Origin: Nocardioides kribbensis
GTDB taxonomy: Bacteria; Actinomycetota; Actinomycetes; Propionibacteriales; Nocardioidaceae
NCBI RefSeq assembly: GCF_015070375.1
Contig: NZ_JADCLL010000001.1
Coordinates: 1,118,501 to 1,182,500 of the forward strand
DNA length: 64,000 bases
Reading direction: 5' to 3'
Position numbers and translations under genes: made by a program. Positions within the stretch are counted from its first letter, which is position 1, and each line of letters starts with the position of its first letter. The notes below the pieces were generated by a model that saw nothing but the letters and a program-made list of their open reading frames with translations, ran no database searches and was not told the DNA's origin. This document shows positions 52,327 through 61,571 of the stretch, piece after piece.

Positions 52327-52911
52327 TCACCGCGACAGCGCCCCGACGAGGGTCTCCTGCAGGTAGCCGACCCAGTCGTAGATGTCGTGGGCCTGCGAGC
52401 GCGGGTCGTCGTCGGGCAGCGAGGCCCAGTAGTCCTCGTCGTCGTCCTCGATCCCCAGCCGGGTGGCCAGGGCCAGGCGCAGGTCGGTGAAGGAGCGCAT
52501 CCAGGTCTCGGCGGTCGGCTCGTCGAGCTCGACGTCGATCATCAGGCCGTCCTCGCTGAGCTCGGGCGGCAGCCCGGCCTCCTCGAGACCGTCGATGATC
52601 GCGACCGCGGCGGCCGCCTTGCCGTCGCGCAGACCGCCCTCGGTGAAGCGGCGGAACTCCGCGGCCGCCTCGGGGTCCTCGCGGTAGGCGGTGGGGAAGA
52701 GCCGCGCCAGCACCGGGTCCTCGGGCTCGGTCTCCGGGCCCGAGAAGTCCATCATCGCCTCGAAGGGGTCCTGGTCCTCGCGGGGCACCGCGGCCTCGTT
52801 GCGCAGCAGCTCCACGAGCTGGGAGGCCAGGGAGCGCAGCAGGTCGGCCTCGAAGCCGGTGAAGGTGGCGATGACGCGGCGGCTGCGGCGGTGGCGGGCG
52901 AAGCCGCTCAT
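52327..52911 (-). CDS. DUF2017 family protein
   Basis: A 194-residue cytosolic protein of the actinobacterial DUF2017 family. [20 protein letters not shown] at the N-terminus and the acidic [20 protein letters not shown] block are typical. Function is unknown, but it follows clpS in many actinobacteria. Here its ATG overlaps the clpS stop as ATGA, suggesting a role alongside the ClpS adaptor. Confidence 0.88.
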   Translation of the reverse strand: MSGFARHRRSRRVIATFTGFEADLLRSLASQLVELLRNEAAVPREDQDPFEAMMDFSGPETEPEDPVLARLFPTAYREDPEAAAEFRRFTEGGLRDGKAAAAVAIIDGLEEAGLPPELSEDGLMIDVELDEPTAETWMRSFTDLRLALATRLGIEDDDEDYWASLPDDDPRSQAHDIYDWVGYLQETLVGALSR

Positions 52912-53204
52912 TCCTGCTTCTCCATCGTGGCCCACAGGCCGTACTCGTGCATGGCCTGCACGTCGCGCTCCATCTCCTCGCGGCTGCCCGAGGAGACCGC
53001 CGACTTGCCGTCCTCGTGCACCTCCATCATCAGCTTCTCGGCCTTCTTCCTCGAGTAGCCGAAGTGCTTCTGGAACACGTAGGAGACGTAGGACATGAGG
53101 TTGACCGGGTCGTTCCACACGATCGTCACCCACGGGGTCGCGGGGAGGACCATCTCGTCGGGGGTGAGGGTCGGCTCGACCTCGACAGGGCTGGGCGCGG
53201 ACAC
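52908..53204 (-). CDS. clpS: ATP-dependent Clp protease adaptor ClpS
   Basis: A 98-residue adaptor that hands N-degron substrates to ClpC/ClpA. The core [20 protein letters not shown] holds the substrate pocket, and [20 protein letters not shown] and [15 protein letters not shown] complete the fold. Start codons are ambiguous: GTG 53204 is used, GTG 53222 is possible. It is divergent from pncB with a 34-base gap. Confidence 0.92.
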   Translation of the reverse strand: MSAPSPVEVEPTLTPDEMVLPATPWVTIVWNDPVNLMSYVSYVFQKHFGYSRKKAEKLMMEVHEDGKSAVSSGSREEMERDVQAMHEYGLWATMEKQE

Positions 53205-53225
53205 GTCTCCATGCTCGCACACGCC

Positions 53226-53231
53226 TACGCT
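53226..53231 (+). promoter_or_regulatory. -10 element of a predicted leaderless promoter (pncB)
   Basis: TACGCT ends seven bases before GTG 53239. Confidence 0.6.
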
Positions 53232-53238
53232 GGCCCCC

Positions 53239-54543
53239 GTGACCCGCTCCTCGACGGCGCTGATGACCGACCACTACGAGCTGACCATGCTCCAGGCGGC
53301 CCTCGCCTCGGGCACGGCGCACCGGCGGGCGGTCTTCGAGCTCTTCCCGCGGCGCCTCCCGGAGGGCCGGCGCTACGGCGTGGTCGCCGGCGTCGGGCGG
53401 GCCCTCGACGCGCTCGAGGACTTCCGCTTCGACGACGACGTGCTGGGCGCCCTCGACGGCGTCGTCGACGAGCCGACACGGGCGTGGCTGGCCGGCTACC
53501 GCTTCACCGGCGACGCCTGGGGCTACCCCGAGGGCGAGGTCTACCTCCCCCACTCCCCGCTGATGGTGGTGGAGGCCTCCTTCGCCGAGGCGGTGCTGCT
53601 CGAGACGCTCCTGCTGTCGATCTACAACCACGACTCCGCCATCGCCTCCGCCGCCTCGCGGATGACGCTGGCCGCCCGGGGCCGGCCCTGCATCGAGATG
53701 GGCTCGCGCCGCACCCACGAGGAGGCAGCGGTCGCCGCGGCCCGGGCCGCCCACGTCGCCGGCTTCGCCGCCACCTCCAACCTCGCCGCCCGCCAGCGCT
53801 ACGGCGTGCCCTCCACCGGCACCAGCGCCCACAGCTTCACACTGCTGCACGACTCCGAGCGCGACGCCTTCCGCGCCCAGGTGGACTCCCTCGGCGTCGG
53901 CACCACCCTGCTCGTCGACACCTACGACGTGGCCGAGGCCGTGCGCCTCGGGGTCGAGGTCGCCGGCCCGGGGCTCGGCGCGGTGCGCCTCGACTCCGGC
54001 GACCTGGGCGTGCTGGCCCACCGGGTGCGCGCGCAGCTCGACGACCTCGGCGCCCACGACACCCGCATCGTGGTGACCTCCGACCTCGACGAGTACGCCA
54101 TCGCCTCGCTGGCCTCCGCCCCCGTGGACGGCTACGGCGTCGGCACGCAGCTGGTCACCGGCAGCGGGCACCCCACCTGCGGCTTCGTCTACAAGCTGGT
54201 GGCGCGCGAGGGCGCGTCGGGCGAGCTGGAGCCGGTGGCCAAGCGCTCCCCCGACAAGGCCTCGGTGGGCGGTCGCAAGTGGGCGCTGCGTCGTCGTACG
54301 CCGGGCGGCGTGGCCGAGGCCGAGGTCGTCGGCATCGGCGCGCCGCCCACCGACGACGGCGACGACCGCGCGCTGCTCGTGCCGCTGGTGCGCGACGGCG
54401 AGGTGGTGGGCCGTGAGCCGCTCGAGGCCGCCCGCCGGCGGCACGAGCGCTCGCGGGCCGAGCTGCCGGAGGCCGCGCAGTCGATGACCCGCGGCGAGGC
54501 CGTGATCCCGACCCTGGTCCAGGACGCCGCCGCCAACGCCTAG
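53239..54543 (+). CDS. pncB: Nicotinate phosphoribosyltransferase
   Basis: A 434-residue enzyme making nicotinate mononucleotide from nicotinate and PRPP in the Preiss-Handler NAD salvage route. [16 protein letters not shown] at the N-terminus, [11 protein letters not shown] with the catalytic His, [13 protein letters not shown] and [12 protein letters not shown] are all family motifs. GTG 53239 sits at leaderless distance from TACGCT; the frame continues upstream without a plausible start. pncA follows nine bases later. Confidence 0.94.
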   Translation: MTRSSTALMTDHYELTMLQAALASGTAHRRAVFELFPRRLPEGRRYGVVAGVGRALDALEDFRFDDDVLGALDGVVDEPTRAWLAGYRFTGDAWGYPEGEVYLPHSPLMVVEASFAEAVLLETLLLSIYNHDSAIASAASRMTLAARGRPCIEMGSRRTHEEAAVAAARAAHVAGFAATSNLAARQRYGVPSTGTSAHSFTLLHDSERDAFRAQVDSLGVGTTLLVDTYDVAEAVRLGVEVAGPGLGAVRLDSGDLGVLAHRVRAQLDDLGAHDTRIVVTSDLDEYAIASLASAPVDGYGVGTQLVTGSGHPTCGFVYKLVAREGASGELEPVAKRSPDKASVGGRKWALRRRTPGGVAEAEVVGIGAPPTDDGDDRALLVPLVRDGEVVGREPLEAARRRHERSRAELPEAAQSMTRGEAVIPTLVQDAAANA

Positions 54544-54552
54544 GCTCGCACC

Positions 54553-55107
54553 ATGACGCGTGCACTGATCGTCGTCGACGTCCAGAACGACTTCTGCGAG
54601 GGCGGCTCGCTGGCCGTGGCCGGCGGCGCGCGGGTCGCGGCCGACGTGACCGCGCTGCTGCGCGGCGACCACGGCTACGACCACGTCGTGGCCACGCAGG
54701 ACCACCACGTCGACCCCGGCGCCCACTGGTCCAGCGACCCCGACTACGTCGACTCCTGGCCGGTGCACTGCGAGGTCGGCACGGCCGGTGTCGAGCTCCA
54801 CCCCGACCTCGACCCGGCCCCGCTCGAGGAGCTCTTCCGCAAGGGCGAGCACGTCGCGGCCTACTCCGGCTTCGAGGGCCGCTCCGCGACCGGCGCCTCG
54901 CTGGCCGACTGGCTGCGCGAGCGCGGCGTGGACCGGGTCGACCTGTGCGGGATCGCCACCGACCACTGCGTGCGCGCCACCGCGCTCGACGCGGTGGCCG
55001 AGGGCTTCGCCACCCGCGTGCTCACCGACCTGGTCGTCGGGGTCGCCCCCGCCACCACCGAGGCCGCGCTCGCGGCCCTGCGCGAGGCCGGTGTCGAGAT
55101 TGCCTGA
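54553..55107 (+). CDS. pncA: Nicotinamidase/pyrazinamidase
   Basis: A 184-residue cysteine hydrolase deamidating nicotinamide to nicotinate, feeding PncB. The triad is Asp9 (VVDVQNDFCEGGSL), Lys97 (FRKGEH) and Cys139 (GIATDHCVRAT). Metal ligands Asp50, His52, His58 and His72 are all present, each one residue later than in M. tuberculosis PncA. By homology it should also activate pyrazinamide. Its stop overlaps the next gene. Confidence 0.95.
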   Translation: MTRALIVVDVQNDFCEGGSLAVAGGARVAADVTALLRGDHGYDHVVATQDHHVDPGAHWSSDPDYVDSWPVHCEVGTAGVELHPDLDPAPLEELFRKGEHVAAYSGFEGRSATGASLADWLRERGVDRVDLCGIATDHCVRATALDAVAEGFATRVLTDLVVGVAPATTEAALAALREAGVEIA

Positions 55108-55888
55108 CCAGACCTCCGAGCAGGACCTGCTCGTCGACCTCGCCGACGGGGTGCTGCGGCTGACCCTGAACCGACCCCGGGTCTACAACGCCCTCTCCCC
55201 CGCCCTGGTCGAGGCGCTGACCGCCGAGATCGAGGGCGCCACGGCCCGCGACGACGTGCGCGTCCTGGTCGTCACGGGCGCGGGGGCGGCGTTCTCCACC
55301 GGCGCCGAGCTCGCCGGCGAGGACCCGATCGCGGGCTTCGACATCACCTCCATGGACCGCGCCAACCGTCTCGTGCGCGCCGTCGTCGGCCTCGACAAGC
55401 CGGTCCTCGCCGCGGTCAACGGCGTGGCCGCCGGCGTCGGCTGCTCCCTCGCCCTGGCCGCCGACCTGGTCGTCGCCTCCTCGCAGGCCTCCTTCCTGCT
55501 GGCCTTCGCCCGGATCGGCTTCATGCCCGACGGCGGCACCTCGGCCTCCGTCGCCGCCTCGATCGGACGGGCCCGGGCCATGCGGATGGCCCTGCTCGCC
55601 GACCCCCTCAGCGCCCAGGAGGCCTCCGACGCCGGGCTGGTCAGCCACCTCGCCCCGGCCGAGGAGTTCCCCGCCCTCGTCGACACCCTCGCCGCGCGCC
55701 TGGCCGCCGGCCCGCCGCTGGCGATGGCCGCGACCAAGAAGGCGGTCAACGCCGCCACCCTCACCGAGCTCGACGCCGCCCTCGAGCGCGAGCGCCTGGG
55801 CCAGTCGACCCTGATGCGCACCGCCGACGCCGCCGAGGGCATGCGCGCCTTCACCGAGAAGCGTCGCCCCGCCTTCCGCGGCGAGTGA
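55091..55888 (+). CDS. Enoyl-CoA hydratase/isomerase family protein
   Basis: A 265-residue crotonase-fold protein. The oxyanion-hole segments are FSTGAELAGED and NGVAAGVGCSLALAADLVV; GFMPDGGTSASVAASIG lies where many hydratases have their catalytic Glu, but here the loop has Asp-Gly-Gly. It may therefore be an isomerase or a PaaG-like enzyme rather than a classical hydratase. GTG 55091 overlaps pncA by 17 bases; TTG 55100 is an alternative. The link to NAD salvage is only positional. Confidence 0.85.
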   Translation: MSRLPDQTSEQDLLVDLADGVLRLTLNRPRVYNALSPALVEALTAEIEGATARDDVRVLVVTGAGAAFSTGAELAGEDPIAGFDITSMDRANRLVRAVVGLDKPVLAAVNGVAAGVGCSLALAADLVVASSQASFLLAFARIGFMPDGGTSASVAASIGRARAMRMALLADPLSAQEASDAGLVSHLAPAEEFPALVDTLAARLAAGPPLAMAATKKAVNAATLTELDAALERERLGQSTLMRTADAAEGMRAFTEKRRPAFRGE

Positions 55889-55904
55889 CGCGGGAGGCGG
55901 GGCG
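55865..55904. terminator. Hairpin terminator after the enoyl-CoA hydratase gene
   Basis: A 16-bp stem (CGCCCCGCCTTCCGCG with its complement, one G-U pair) encloses an eight-base loop containing the stop codon. It lies between convergent genes and could also stop transcripts arriving from the 5'-nucleotidase side. Confidence 0.75.
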
Positions 55905-55927
55905 CGCGAGCTGCCGGGTGACCCGGC

Positions 55928-57787
55928 TCAGCCGGTGATGGTCACCGGCTGGTCGCCGGAGACCAGGCGCCAGTCGACGGAGGCGAAGAGGGCGGGGTCG
56001 ATCGTCTCGTTGGCGATCACCCAGTCGATGAGCAGCTGGCGGATCTCCTGCTGGCCGTTGACGACGACGGGCGCGGTGGAGACGGCGGGGAAGCCGCCGC
56101 CACCGGACTGGCGGTAGTTGTTGACCGCGAGCACGAACTCCTGGGCGTCGGCGACGGGGACCCCGCCGTAGGCGAGGTCGCGGATGCGCGAGCCCGGCGC
56201 CGCGGCGACGTCGATGTCGTAGGTCAGCGGCTCGTCGAGGCCGAACACGGAGTCGAAGTTGTAGTCGGGGGTGCCGCCCGGTGCCGTCGCGGTGACGGCG
56301 TTGGTCAGCTCGGCGACGCTCGCGGTGGTGTCGCCGGCGGCCAGCTGCTGGAAGTAGCGGGCGGAGAACTCGAGGTAGTCGCGCAGCTGGGCCCCGGTGA
56401 TCCGCACCCCGAGCAGCGTGTTGTCGAAGACGTAGAGCCCGGCGACGTCGCGCACGGTGATCTCACCGGCCGGGAAGACCGCCGAGCGGCTGAAGGGCGC
56501 GGCGATCGAGAGCACCGGCAGCGCGGCGTCAGCGCCGGTGAGCCCCCGCTTGACCGCGTCGGCCTGGACGTACTGGACGAAGTCGATGATCGGCACGTCC
56601 TCGACGACGCCGCGCGCCGCGGGCAGCCGCTCCACCGAGGTGCCGACGACGGAGTTGACGTAGTCGCGCACGGTCTGGTGGGCCTCGGCCACGGCCGCCA
56701 CGACCTCCTCGTCGGCGTCGACGGTGTTGGAGTTGAGCGTCTGCGAGCGGGCGCCGAGCAGCTTCCAGCGCTTGGCGCGACCGTTGCGGTCGCGCACCAG
56801 CCGCAGCTCGAGGTCCATCACCGCGACCCGCATGCCCCAGTAGAGCGGCTCGCACAGCAGCACCTGCTGGCCGGTGCGCTCGTTCTCGACGTAGCGCTGG
56901 GCGATCTCCTTGTGAGCGTGGCCCACGAGGATCGCGTCGATGCCGGGCACCTGCTGGGCCAGCAGCGAGGAGGCGTTCTCGGGGTAGGGCAGCGCGTCGC
57001 CGTAGGAGGAGGACGTGTCGGCACCGGAGTGGGCCGAGACGATCACGACGTCGCAGCCCTTGCGGCGCATCTCGGGCACGAACTTCCTGGCCTGCTCGAC
57101 CAGGCCGGGGAACTCCATGCGCCCCTCGACGTTGGCCTTGTCCCAGATCGCGACGCCGGGGTTGGTGAGGCCGAGGATGCCGACCCGGAGCCGGCGACCG
57201 GTGCCGGTGGCGACGGTCTTGATGACGTAGGGCGCGAAGACCGGGCGCTGGGTGACCGGGTCGACGACGTTGGCGCCGAGCAGCGGGAAGTCGAGCTGGC
57301 TCTCGAAGGTGCGCAGCGTGTCGATGCCGTAGTTGAACTCGTGGTTGCCCAGGGCGGCAGCGTCGTAGCCGACGAGGTTCATCGCAGCGGCCATCGGGTG
57401 GACCACGTCGCGGGAGATCTTCTCGATGCGTGCGTAGTAGTAGGCCAGCGGCGTGCCCTGGAGGGTGTCGCCGGCGTCGAGGGTGATGACCGGCCCCTGG
57501 CCGCGCCGCTTCTCGCGCACCGCCTCGATGAGGGTGCGGGCCTTGGCCAGCCCGATGTCGTCACCGGCGGCGTTGGTGAACTCCGCGTCCTTGAAGTAGT
57601 CCCAGTTGAGGACGTTGCCGTGCAGGTCGGTGGTGCCGAGCACGGTGAGGCGGACGTGGTTGTCGCCGCGCGGCTTGGCGGCGAGGCCGGGGGCGGCGTC
57701 GGCCGGGGTGGCGACGTAGCCGGCGGCGGCGAGGGCGGCGGCACCGGTCAGGACGGTGCGGCGCGAGGCGGGCAGGGCGTGCGACAT
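55928..57787 (-). CDS. Tat-exported 5'-nucleotidase / 2',3'-cyclic phosphodiesterase family protein
   Basis: A 619-residue exported metallophosphoesterase. The Tat signal is ASRRTVLTGAAALAAAG within the first 30 residues. The dinuclear metal site shows TDLHGN, DAGDTLQGTP, LGNHEFNYG, VSAHSGAD and GHAHKE; the C-terminal nucleotide-binding domain has NNYRQSGGGGFP. It releases phosphate from extracellular nucleotides. ATG 57787 has GAGGACC upstream. Confidence 0.92.
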   Translation of the reverse strand: MSHALPASRRTVLTGAAALAAAGYVATPADAAPGLAAKPRGDNHVRLTVLGTTDLHGNVLNWDYFKDAEFTNAAGDDIGLAKARTLIEAVREKRRGQGPVITLDAGDTLQGTPLAYYYARIEKISRDVVHPMAAAMNLVGYDAAALGNHEFNYGIDTLRTFESQLDFPLLGANVVDPVTQRPVFAPYVIKTVATGTGRRLRVGILGLTNPGVAIWDKANVEGRMEFPGLVEQARKFVPEMRRKGCDVVIVSAHSGADTSSSYGDALPYPENASSLLAQQVPGIDAILVGHAHKEIAQRYVENERTGQQVLLCEPLYWGMRVAVMDLELRLVRDRNGRAKRWKLLGARSQTLNSNTVDADEEVVAAVAEAHQTVRDYVNSVVGTSVERLPAARGVVEDVPIIDFVQYVQADAVKRGLTGADAALPVLSIAAPFSRSAVFPAGEITVRDVAGLYVFDNTLLGVRITGAQLRDYLEFSARYFQQLAAGDTTASVAELTNAVTATAPGGTPDYNFDSVFGLDEPLTYDIDVAAAPGSRIRDLAYGGVPVADAQEFVLAVNNYRQSGGGGFPAVSTAPVVVNGQQEIRQLLIDWVIANETIDPALFASVDWRLVSGDQPVTITG

Positions 57788-57937
57788 CGAGGGGGTCCTC
57801 CCGAGACGTGGGCGCGCGGCGGGATCACCGCGCGGGACGGTTCTACCCGAGCGCACCGACACCGGTCGAGCCCTGCGACCGAGTCGTCACCTCACCGACA
57901 CCCCGCCGTACGCCGCGAGCGCCCGGCCGGCCCCGCC

Positions 57938-58471
57938 TCAGCCGCACCACCGCTCGCGCACGGTGCGCAGCACGCGCACGTTGCGGTTGGTGGCGACGCC
58001 GAGGTGGCGCTCCACGACGGCGTTGCCCAGCCGGGCGGTGTGCACGTCGACGGGCAGCAGCAGGTGCACCGCCCGACCCACCACGCGGGCCGTCTCACCC
58101 GCACGCCCCGGCGCCTCCAGCCGGTGCACGGCCTCGGGGTCGGGATCGGCCTTGAGCAGCGACACCGTGTGGACGCCGGCGTGGCCGGCGCCGATCCGGT
58201 CGGCGTCGGCGACCAGGTCGCGCAGCTCCTCGACCGACAGGGCCACCGTGGGCACCTCGAAGCCCCGGTCGGCCAGGAACGCCGCCTCGAGCGCCGTCTC
58301 GACCTCGCGGCGCGAGGCGGCCTCCAGCGTCAGCCGCACGTTGCCGGTGCCGAGGTGACTGACCGCGTCGCGCCCGCCGGCGGCGACCACGGCGGCGAGC
58401 ACGTCGTCCTTGGGGAACGTGCGCCGCGCTCCGAGGTTGATGGCGCGCAGGAAGGCGATCCAGGTGCTCAC
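57938..58471 (-). CDS. DUF1697 family protein
   Basis: A 177-residue cytosolic protein. The N-terminus WIAFLRAINLGARRTFPKDD and the middle HLGTGNVRLTLEA segment are the DUF1697 hallmarks. Function is unknown. It starts at GTG 58471, divergent from the amino-acid ABC importer, and shows no operon partner. Confidence 0.85.
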   Translation of the reverse strand: MSTWIAFLRAINLGARRTFPKDDVLAAVVAAGGRDAVSHLGTGNVRLTLEAASRREVETALEAAFLADRGFEVPTVALSVEELRDLVADADRIGAGHAGVHTVSLLKADPDPEAVHRLEAPGRAGETARVVGRAVHLLLPVDVHTARLGNAVVERHLGVATNRNVRVLRTVRERWCG

Positions 58472-58528
58472 CGCTCCATCCTGGCCCTCTCGCCGTGGTC
58501 CCGTTGCCTCGCTGTGACCTTGGATCGT

Positions 58529-58534
58529 TAACGT
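58529..58534 (+). promoter_or_regulatory. -10 element of a predicted near-leaderless promoter (amino-acid ABC operon)
   Basis: TAACGT ends eight bases before ATG 58543. Confidence 0.55.
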
Positions 58535-58542
58535 GTCGGCCC

Positions 58543-59352
58543 ATGACCCCGCGATCCAGCAAGCGCGTCCTGTCCACCCTGGCCCTCGCCGGCGCCCTCG
58601 GCCTCACCGCCACGGCCTGCGCGACCGAGACCACCACGACCGAGAGCGGCGTCCAGGTCGTCTCGGAGGGCGAGCTCACCGTGTGCACCTCGCTGCCCTA
58701 CAAGCCCTTCGAGTACCGCCAGGGCGACGAGGTCGTCGGCTTCGACATGGACCTCATGCAGCGCGTCGCCGAGGCCAACGACCTCGACCTGAGCGTCGAG
58801 GTGACCGGCTTCGAGGGCATCCAGTCCGGCCAGGCCCTCAACTCCGGCACGTGCGACGTCGCCGCCGCCGGCATGACGATCACCCCCGAGCGCGAGGAGG
58901 CGGTGGACTTCTCCGAGCCGTACTTCGACGCCACCCAGGCCCTGCTCACCACCGACGAGTCCATCGACTCCCTCGAGGCCCTCGACGGCATGACCCTCGG
59001 CGTCATGAGCGGCACGACCGGCGAGCTCTACGCCGAGGACAACGCCCCCGAGGGCGTCGAGATCAAGTCCTTCGAGGACCTCGGCCTGCAGACCCGCGCC
59101 GTGCAGGGCGGGCAGGTCGACGCGATCATCCAGGACAACGGCCCCCTCCTCGACCTGGCCAAGGAGAACGACGACCTCTTCGTGACCGCCGAGTTCGACA
59201 CCGGCGAGTCCTACGGCTTCGCGGTCCGCAAGGACCAGAACGACCCGCTCCTGGAGAGCATCGACACCGTGGTCTCCGACGCCCGCGACGACGGCTCCTA
59301 CGACGAGATCTACGAGAAGTGGTTCGGCCAGGCCCCCACCGACGCCCGGTGA
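58543..59352 (+). CDS. Polar amino-acid ABC transporter substrate-binding lipoprotein
   Basis: A 269-residue family 3 solute-binding protein. The signal peptide ends TATAC (Cys26, weak lipobox). Mature motifs are TVCTSLPYKPFEY, VVGFDMDLMQRVAEAND and DAIIQDNGPLLD. It probably binds a glutamate/glutamine- or cystine-type amino acid. ATG 58543 is used; the frame opens at 58495. The permease and ATPase genes follow. Confidence 0.92.
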   Translation: MTPRSSKRVLSTLALAGALGLTATACATETTTTESGVQVVSEGELTVCTSLPYKPFEYRQGDEVVGFDMDLMQRVAEANDLDLSVEVTGFEGIQSGQALNSGTCDVAAAGMTITPEREEAVDFSEPYFDATQALLTTDESIDSLEALDGMTLGVMSGTTGELYAEDNAPEGVEIKSFEDLGLQTRAVQGGQVDAIIQDNGPLLDLAKENDDLFVTAEFDTGESYGFAVRKDQNDPLLESIDTVVSDARDDGSYDEIYEKWFGQAPTDAR

Positions 59353-59401
59353 CGTCGCCCGGCACGACCGCCCCCGTCCCGGCCGACGTCAGGAGACCGA
59401 C

Positions 59402-60196
59402 ATGGCCATGAGTCCCCGCAAGCGCGCGCGCGTCAGTCGCGCGGTCCAGTACGTCGTCCTGGCCGTCCTCGTGGTCGCCGTCGCCCTCGTGGCCGACTGG
59501 AAGACCCTCGGCTCGACCTTCCTCGACCCCGACCTGGCGCGCGAGCAGTTCCCCGACATCATCTCGGTGGCGCTGAAGAACACGATCCTCTACACGATCG
59601 GTGCGTTCGTCTTCGGTCTCGCGCTCGGCCTCGTGCTGGCCCTGATGCGGCTGTCGTCGGTGGGGCCCTACCGCTGGCTGGCCACGACGTTCATCGAGTT
59701 CTTCCGCGGCGTGCCGGCGCTGATCGTCTTCATCGGCTTCTACTTCGGCCTGCCGATCGCCTTCCCGGGCCGCCAGATCCCCGGCGGCACCTTCGGCGTC
59801 GTCGTCATCGCCCTCGGCCTGGTGGGGGCGGCCTACATGGCCGAGACCATCCGCGCCGGCATCCAGGCGGTGCCGAAGGGGCAGATGGAGGCCGCCCGGT
59901 CGCTGGGCATGTCGCACTCGCGCGCCATGGTCACGATCATCGTGCCCCAAGCCTTCCGCATCATCCTGCCGCCGCTGACCAACGAGCTGATCCTGCTCAC
60001 CAAGGACTCCTCGCTGGTCTACGTCGTCGGGCTGACCTTCGCCGACTACGAGCTGACCAAGTTCGGGCGCGAGGGCCTCAACGACAACGCCAACCTCACG
60101 CCGCTGTTCCTGGCGGCGCTGTGCTACCTGCTGATCACCGTCCCGCTGTCCATCGTCGTGCGACGCATGGAAGCCCGATCCGAGAGGGCCCGCTGA
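59402..60196 (+). CDS. Polar amino-acid ABC transporter permease
   Basis: A 264-residue permease of the His/Glu/Gln type with five helices; [20 protein letters not shown] is the ATPase-contact loop. [20 protein letters not shown] is the conserved entry segment. ATG 59402 has CAGGAGA eight bases upstream. The stop and the ATPase start share one base (TGATG). A single permease gene suggests a homodimer. Confidence 0.93.
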   Translation: MAMSPRKRARVSRAVQYVVLAVLVVAVALVADWKTLGSTFLDPDLAREQFPDIISVALKNTILYTIGAFVFGLALGLVLALMRLSSVGPYRWLATTFIEFFRGVPALIVFIGFYFGLPIAFPGRQIPGGTFGVVVIALGLVGAAYMAETIRAGIQAVPKGQMEAARSLGMSHSRAMVTIIVPQAFRIILPPLTNELILLTKDSSLVYVVGLTFADYELTKFGREGLNDNANLTPLFLAALCYLLITVPLSIVVRRMEARSERAR

Positions 60197-60948
60197 TGAC
60201 CGAGCGCACCCGCGAGTCCGGGGCGGCGATCGACGTCCTGCAGCTGCACAAGTACTTCGGCGACAACGAGGTGCTCCAGGGCATCGACTTCCACGTCGGC
60301 AACGGCCAGGTCGTCTGCGTCATCGGCCCCTCGGGCTCGGGCAAGTCGACGCTGCTGCGCTGCGTCAACCTGCTGGAGACGCCCACCTCGGGCAAGATCT
60401 TCATCGAGGACACCGAGATCACCGACCCCGACGTCGACGTCGACGCGGTGCGCAGCCGCATCGGCATGGTCTTCCAACAGTTCAACCTCTTCCCGCACAT
60501 GACCGTGCTGAAGAACCTCACCGTCGCCCAGCAGAAGGTGAAGGGACGCGGCAAGGACGAGGCGGTCGAGTGCGCCCGCCGCAACCTGGCCAAGGTGGGG
60601 CTGGCCGAGCGCGAGGACGCCTACCCCGCGCACCTGTCGGGCGGTCAGCAGCAGCGCATCGCGATCGCGCGGGCGCTGTCGATGGACCCCGACATGATGC
60701 TCTTCGACGAGCCGACCTCCGCGCTCGACCCCGAGCTGGTCGGTGACGTCCTGGGCGTCATGAAGGACCTCGCCTCCGAGGGCATGACCATGATGGTCGT
60801 GACCCACGAGATGGGCTTCGCCCGCGAGGTCGGCGACAAGCTGGTCTTCATGGACGGCGGCGTGATCGTCGAGGAGGGCGACCCCGTCGCCGTGCTCGGC
60901 GACCCCCAGCACGAGCGCACGCAGTCGTTCCTCTCCAAGGTGCTCTGA
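60196..60948 (+). CDS. Polar amino-acid ABC transporter ATP-binding protein
   Basis: A 250-residue GlnQ-like ATPase. Walker A is [14 protein letters not shown], the Q-loop [15 protein letters not shown], the signature [16 protein letters not shown], Walker [14 protein letters not shown] and the switch His [12 protein letters not shown]. It completes the binding protein-permease-ATPase operon. A long hairpin follows 37 bases after the stop. Confidence 0.95.
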   Translation: MTERTRESGAAIDVLQLHKYFGDNEVLQGIDFHVGNGQVVCVIGPSGSGKSTLLRCVNLLETPTSGKIFIEDTEITDPDVDVDAVRSRIGMVFQQFNLFPHMTVLKNLTVAQQKVKGRGKDEAVECARRNLAKVGLAEREDAYPAHLSGGQQQRIAIARALSMDPDMMLFDEPTSALDPELVGDVLGVMKDLASEGMTMMVVTHEMGFAREVGDKLVFMDGGVIVEEGDPVAVLGDPQHERTQSFLSKVL

Positions 60949-60985
60949 GCCCAGCCGCCCACCGCACCGCACCGCACCACGTAAC

Positions 60986-61042
60986 CACGTACGCCGGACG
61001 GCGCCGGTCCCCCGCGGGGGCCGGCGCCGTCCGGCGTACGTG
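60986..61042 (+). terminator. Long hairpin terminator after the amino-acid ABC operon
   Basis: 22-base perfect arms starting CACGTACGCCGGACGGCG enclose an inner CCCCC/GGGGG stem with one bulged T, giving about 27 paired bases. No U-run follows. Confidence 0.85.
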
Positions 61043-61063
61043 AGCCGGCACACGTCCGCTGGA

Positions 61064-61084
61064 TTGCATAGCCTTCCTATGCAA
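61064..61084. promoter_or_regulatory. Inverted-repeat operator of the marR-MFS operon
   Basis: TTGCATAG-N5-CTATGCAA has perfect 8-bp arms and ends two bases before the marR start codon, so a bound MarR dimer would block its own promoter. Confidence 0.8.
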
Positions 61085-61086
61085 CA

Positions 61087-61569
61087 GTGGAGGACGTGGA
61101 CGACGAGACCGCTGCACCAGCCCCCGGCACCGGGACACGCGAGCGGGAGAACGACGAGCTGCGCGCGCTGAGCAACGACCTCGTCGTCCACGCCGCCCGC
61201 CTGGTGCGCGCCGTGCGCCGCCAGCACCCCTTCCCCGCGGGGATCCGGGTGCTCTCGCTGCTCGACGAGCACGGCGCCACCGGCGTCAGCGCCCTCGCCG
61301 CCCTCGACCGCTGCTCGCAGCCCACGATGTCCAACGCCGTGAGCCAGCTCGTCGAGCGCGGCTGGGTCGGCAAGCAGCCCTCCCCCGACGACGGCCGATC
61401 CACGCTGGTGGCCCTGTCCGAGGCGGGCCGCCAGGAGCTGCGCCGCACCCGCGACCTCAACGCCTCCGTCGTGGCCGAGCGCGTCGCCGCCGGCCCGCAC
61501 ACCACCGAGGACCTCGCCACGGCCGTCGCCGTCCTGCGCGACCTCCTCGACACCGAGAAGGGAATCTGA
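61087..61569 (+). CDS. MarR family transcriptional regulator
   Basis: A 160-residue winged-helix repressor. The DNA-binding part is VSALAALDRCSQPTMSNAVS followed by LVERGWVGKQPSPDDGRSTL (the wing). GTG 61087 is used; GTG 61096 is an alternative. It is three bases from the MFS gene and preceded by a perfect inverted repeat, the classic arrangement of a repressor that senses the substrate of the linked exporter. Confidence 0.92.
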   Translation: MEDVDDETAAPAPGTGTRERENDELRALSNDLVVHAARLVRAVRRQHPFPAGIRVLSLLDEHGATGVSALAALDRCSQPTMSNAVSQLVERGWVGKQPSPDDGRSTLVALSEAGRQELRRTRDLNASVVAERVAAGPHTTEDLATAVAVLRDLLDTEKGI

Positions 61570-61571
61570 AC

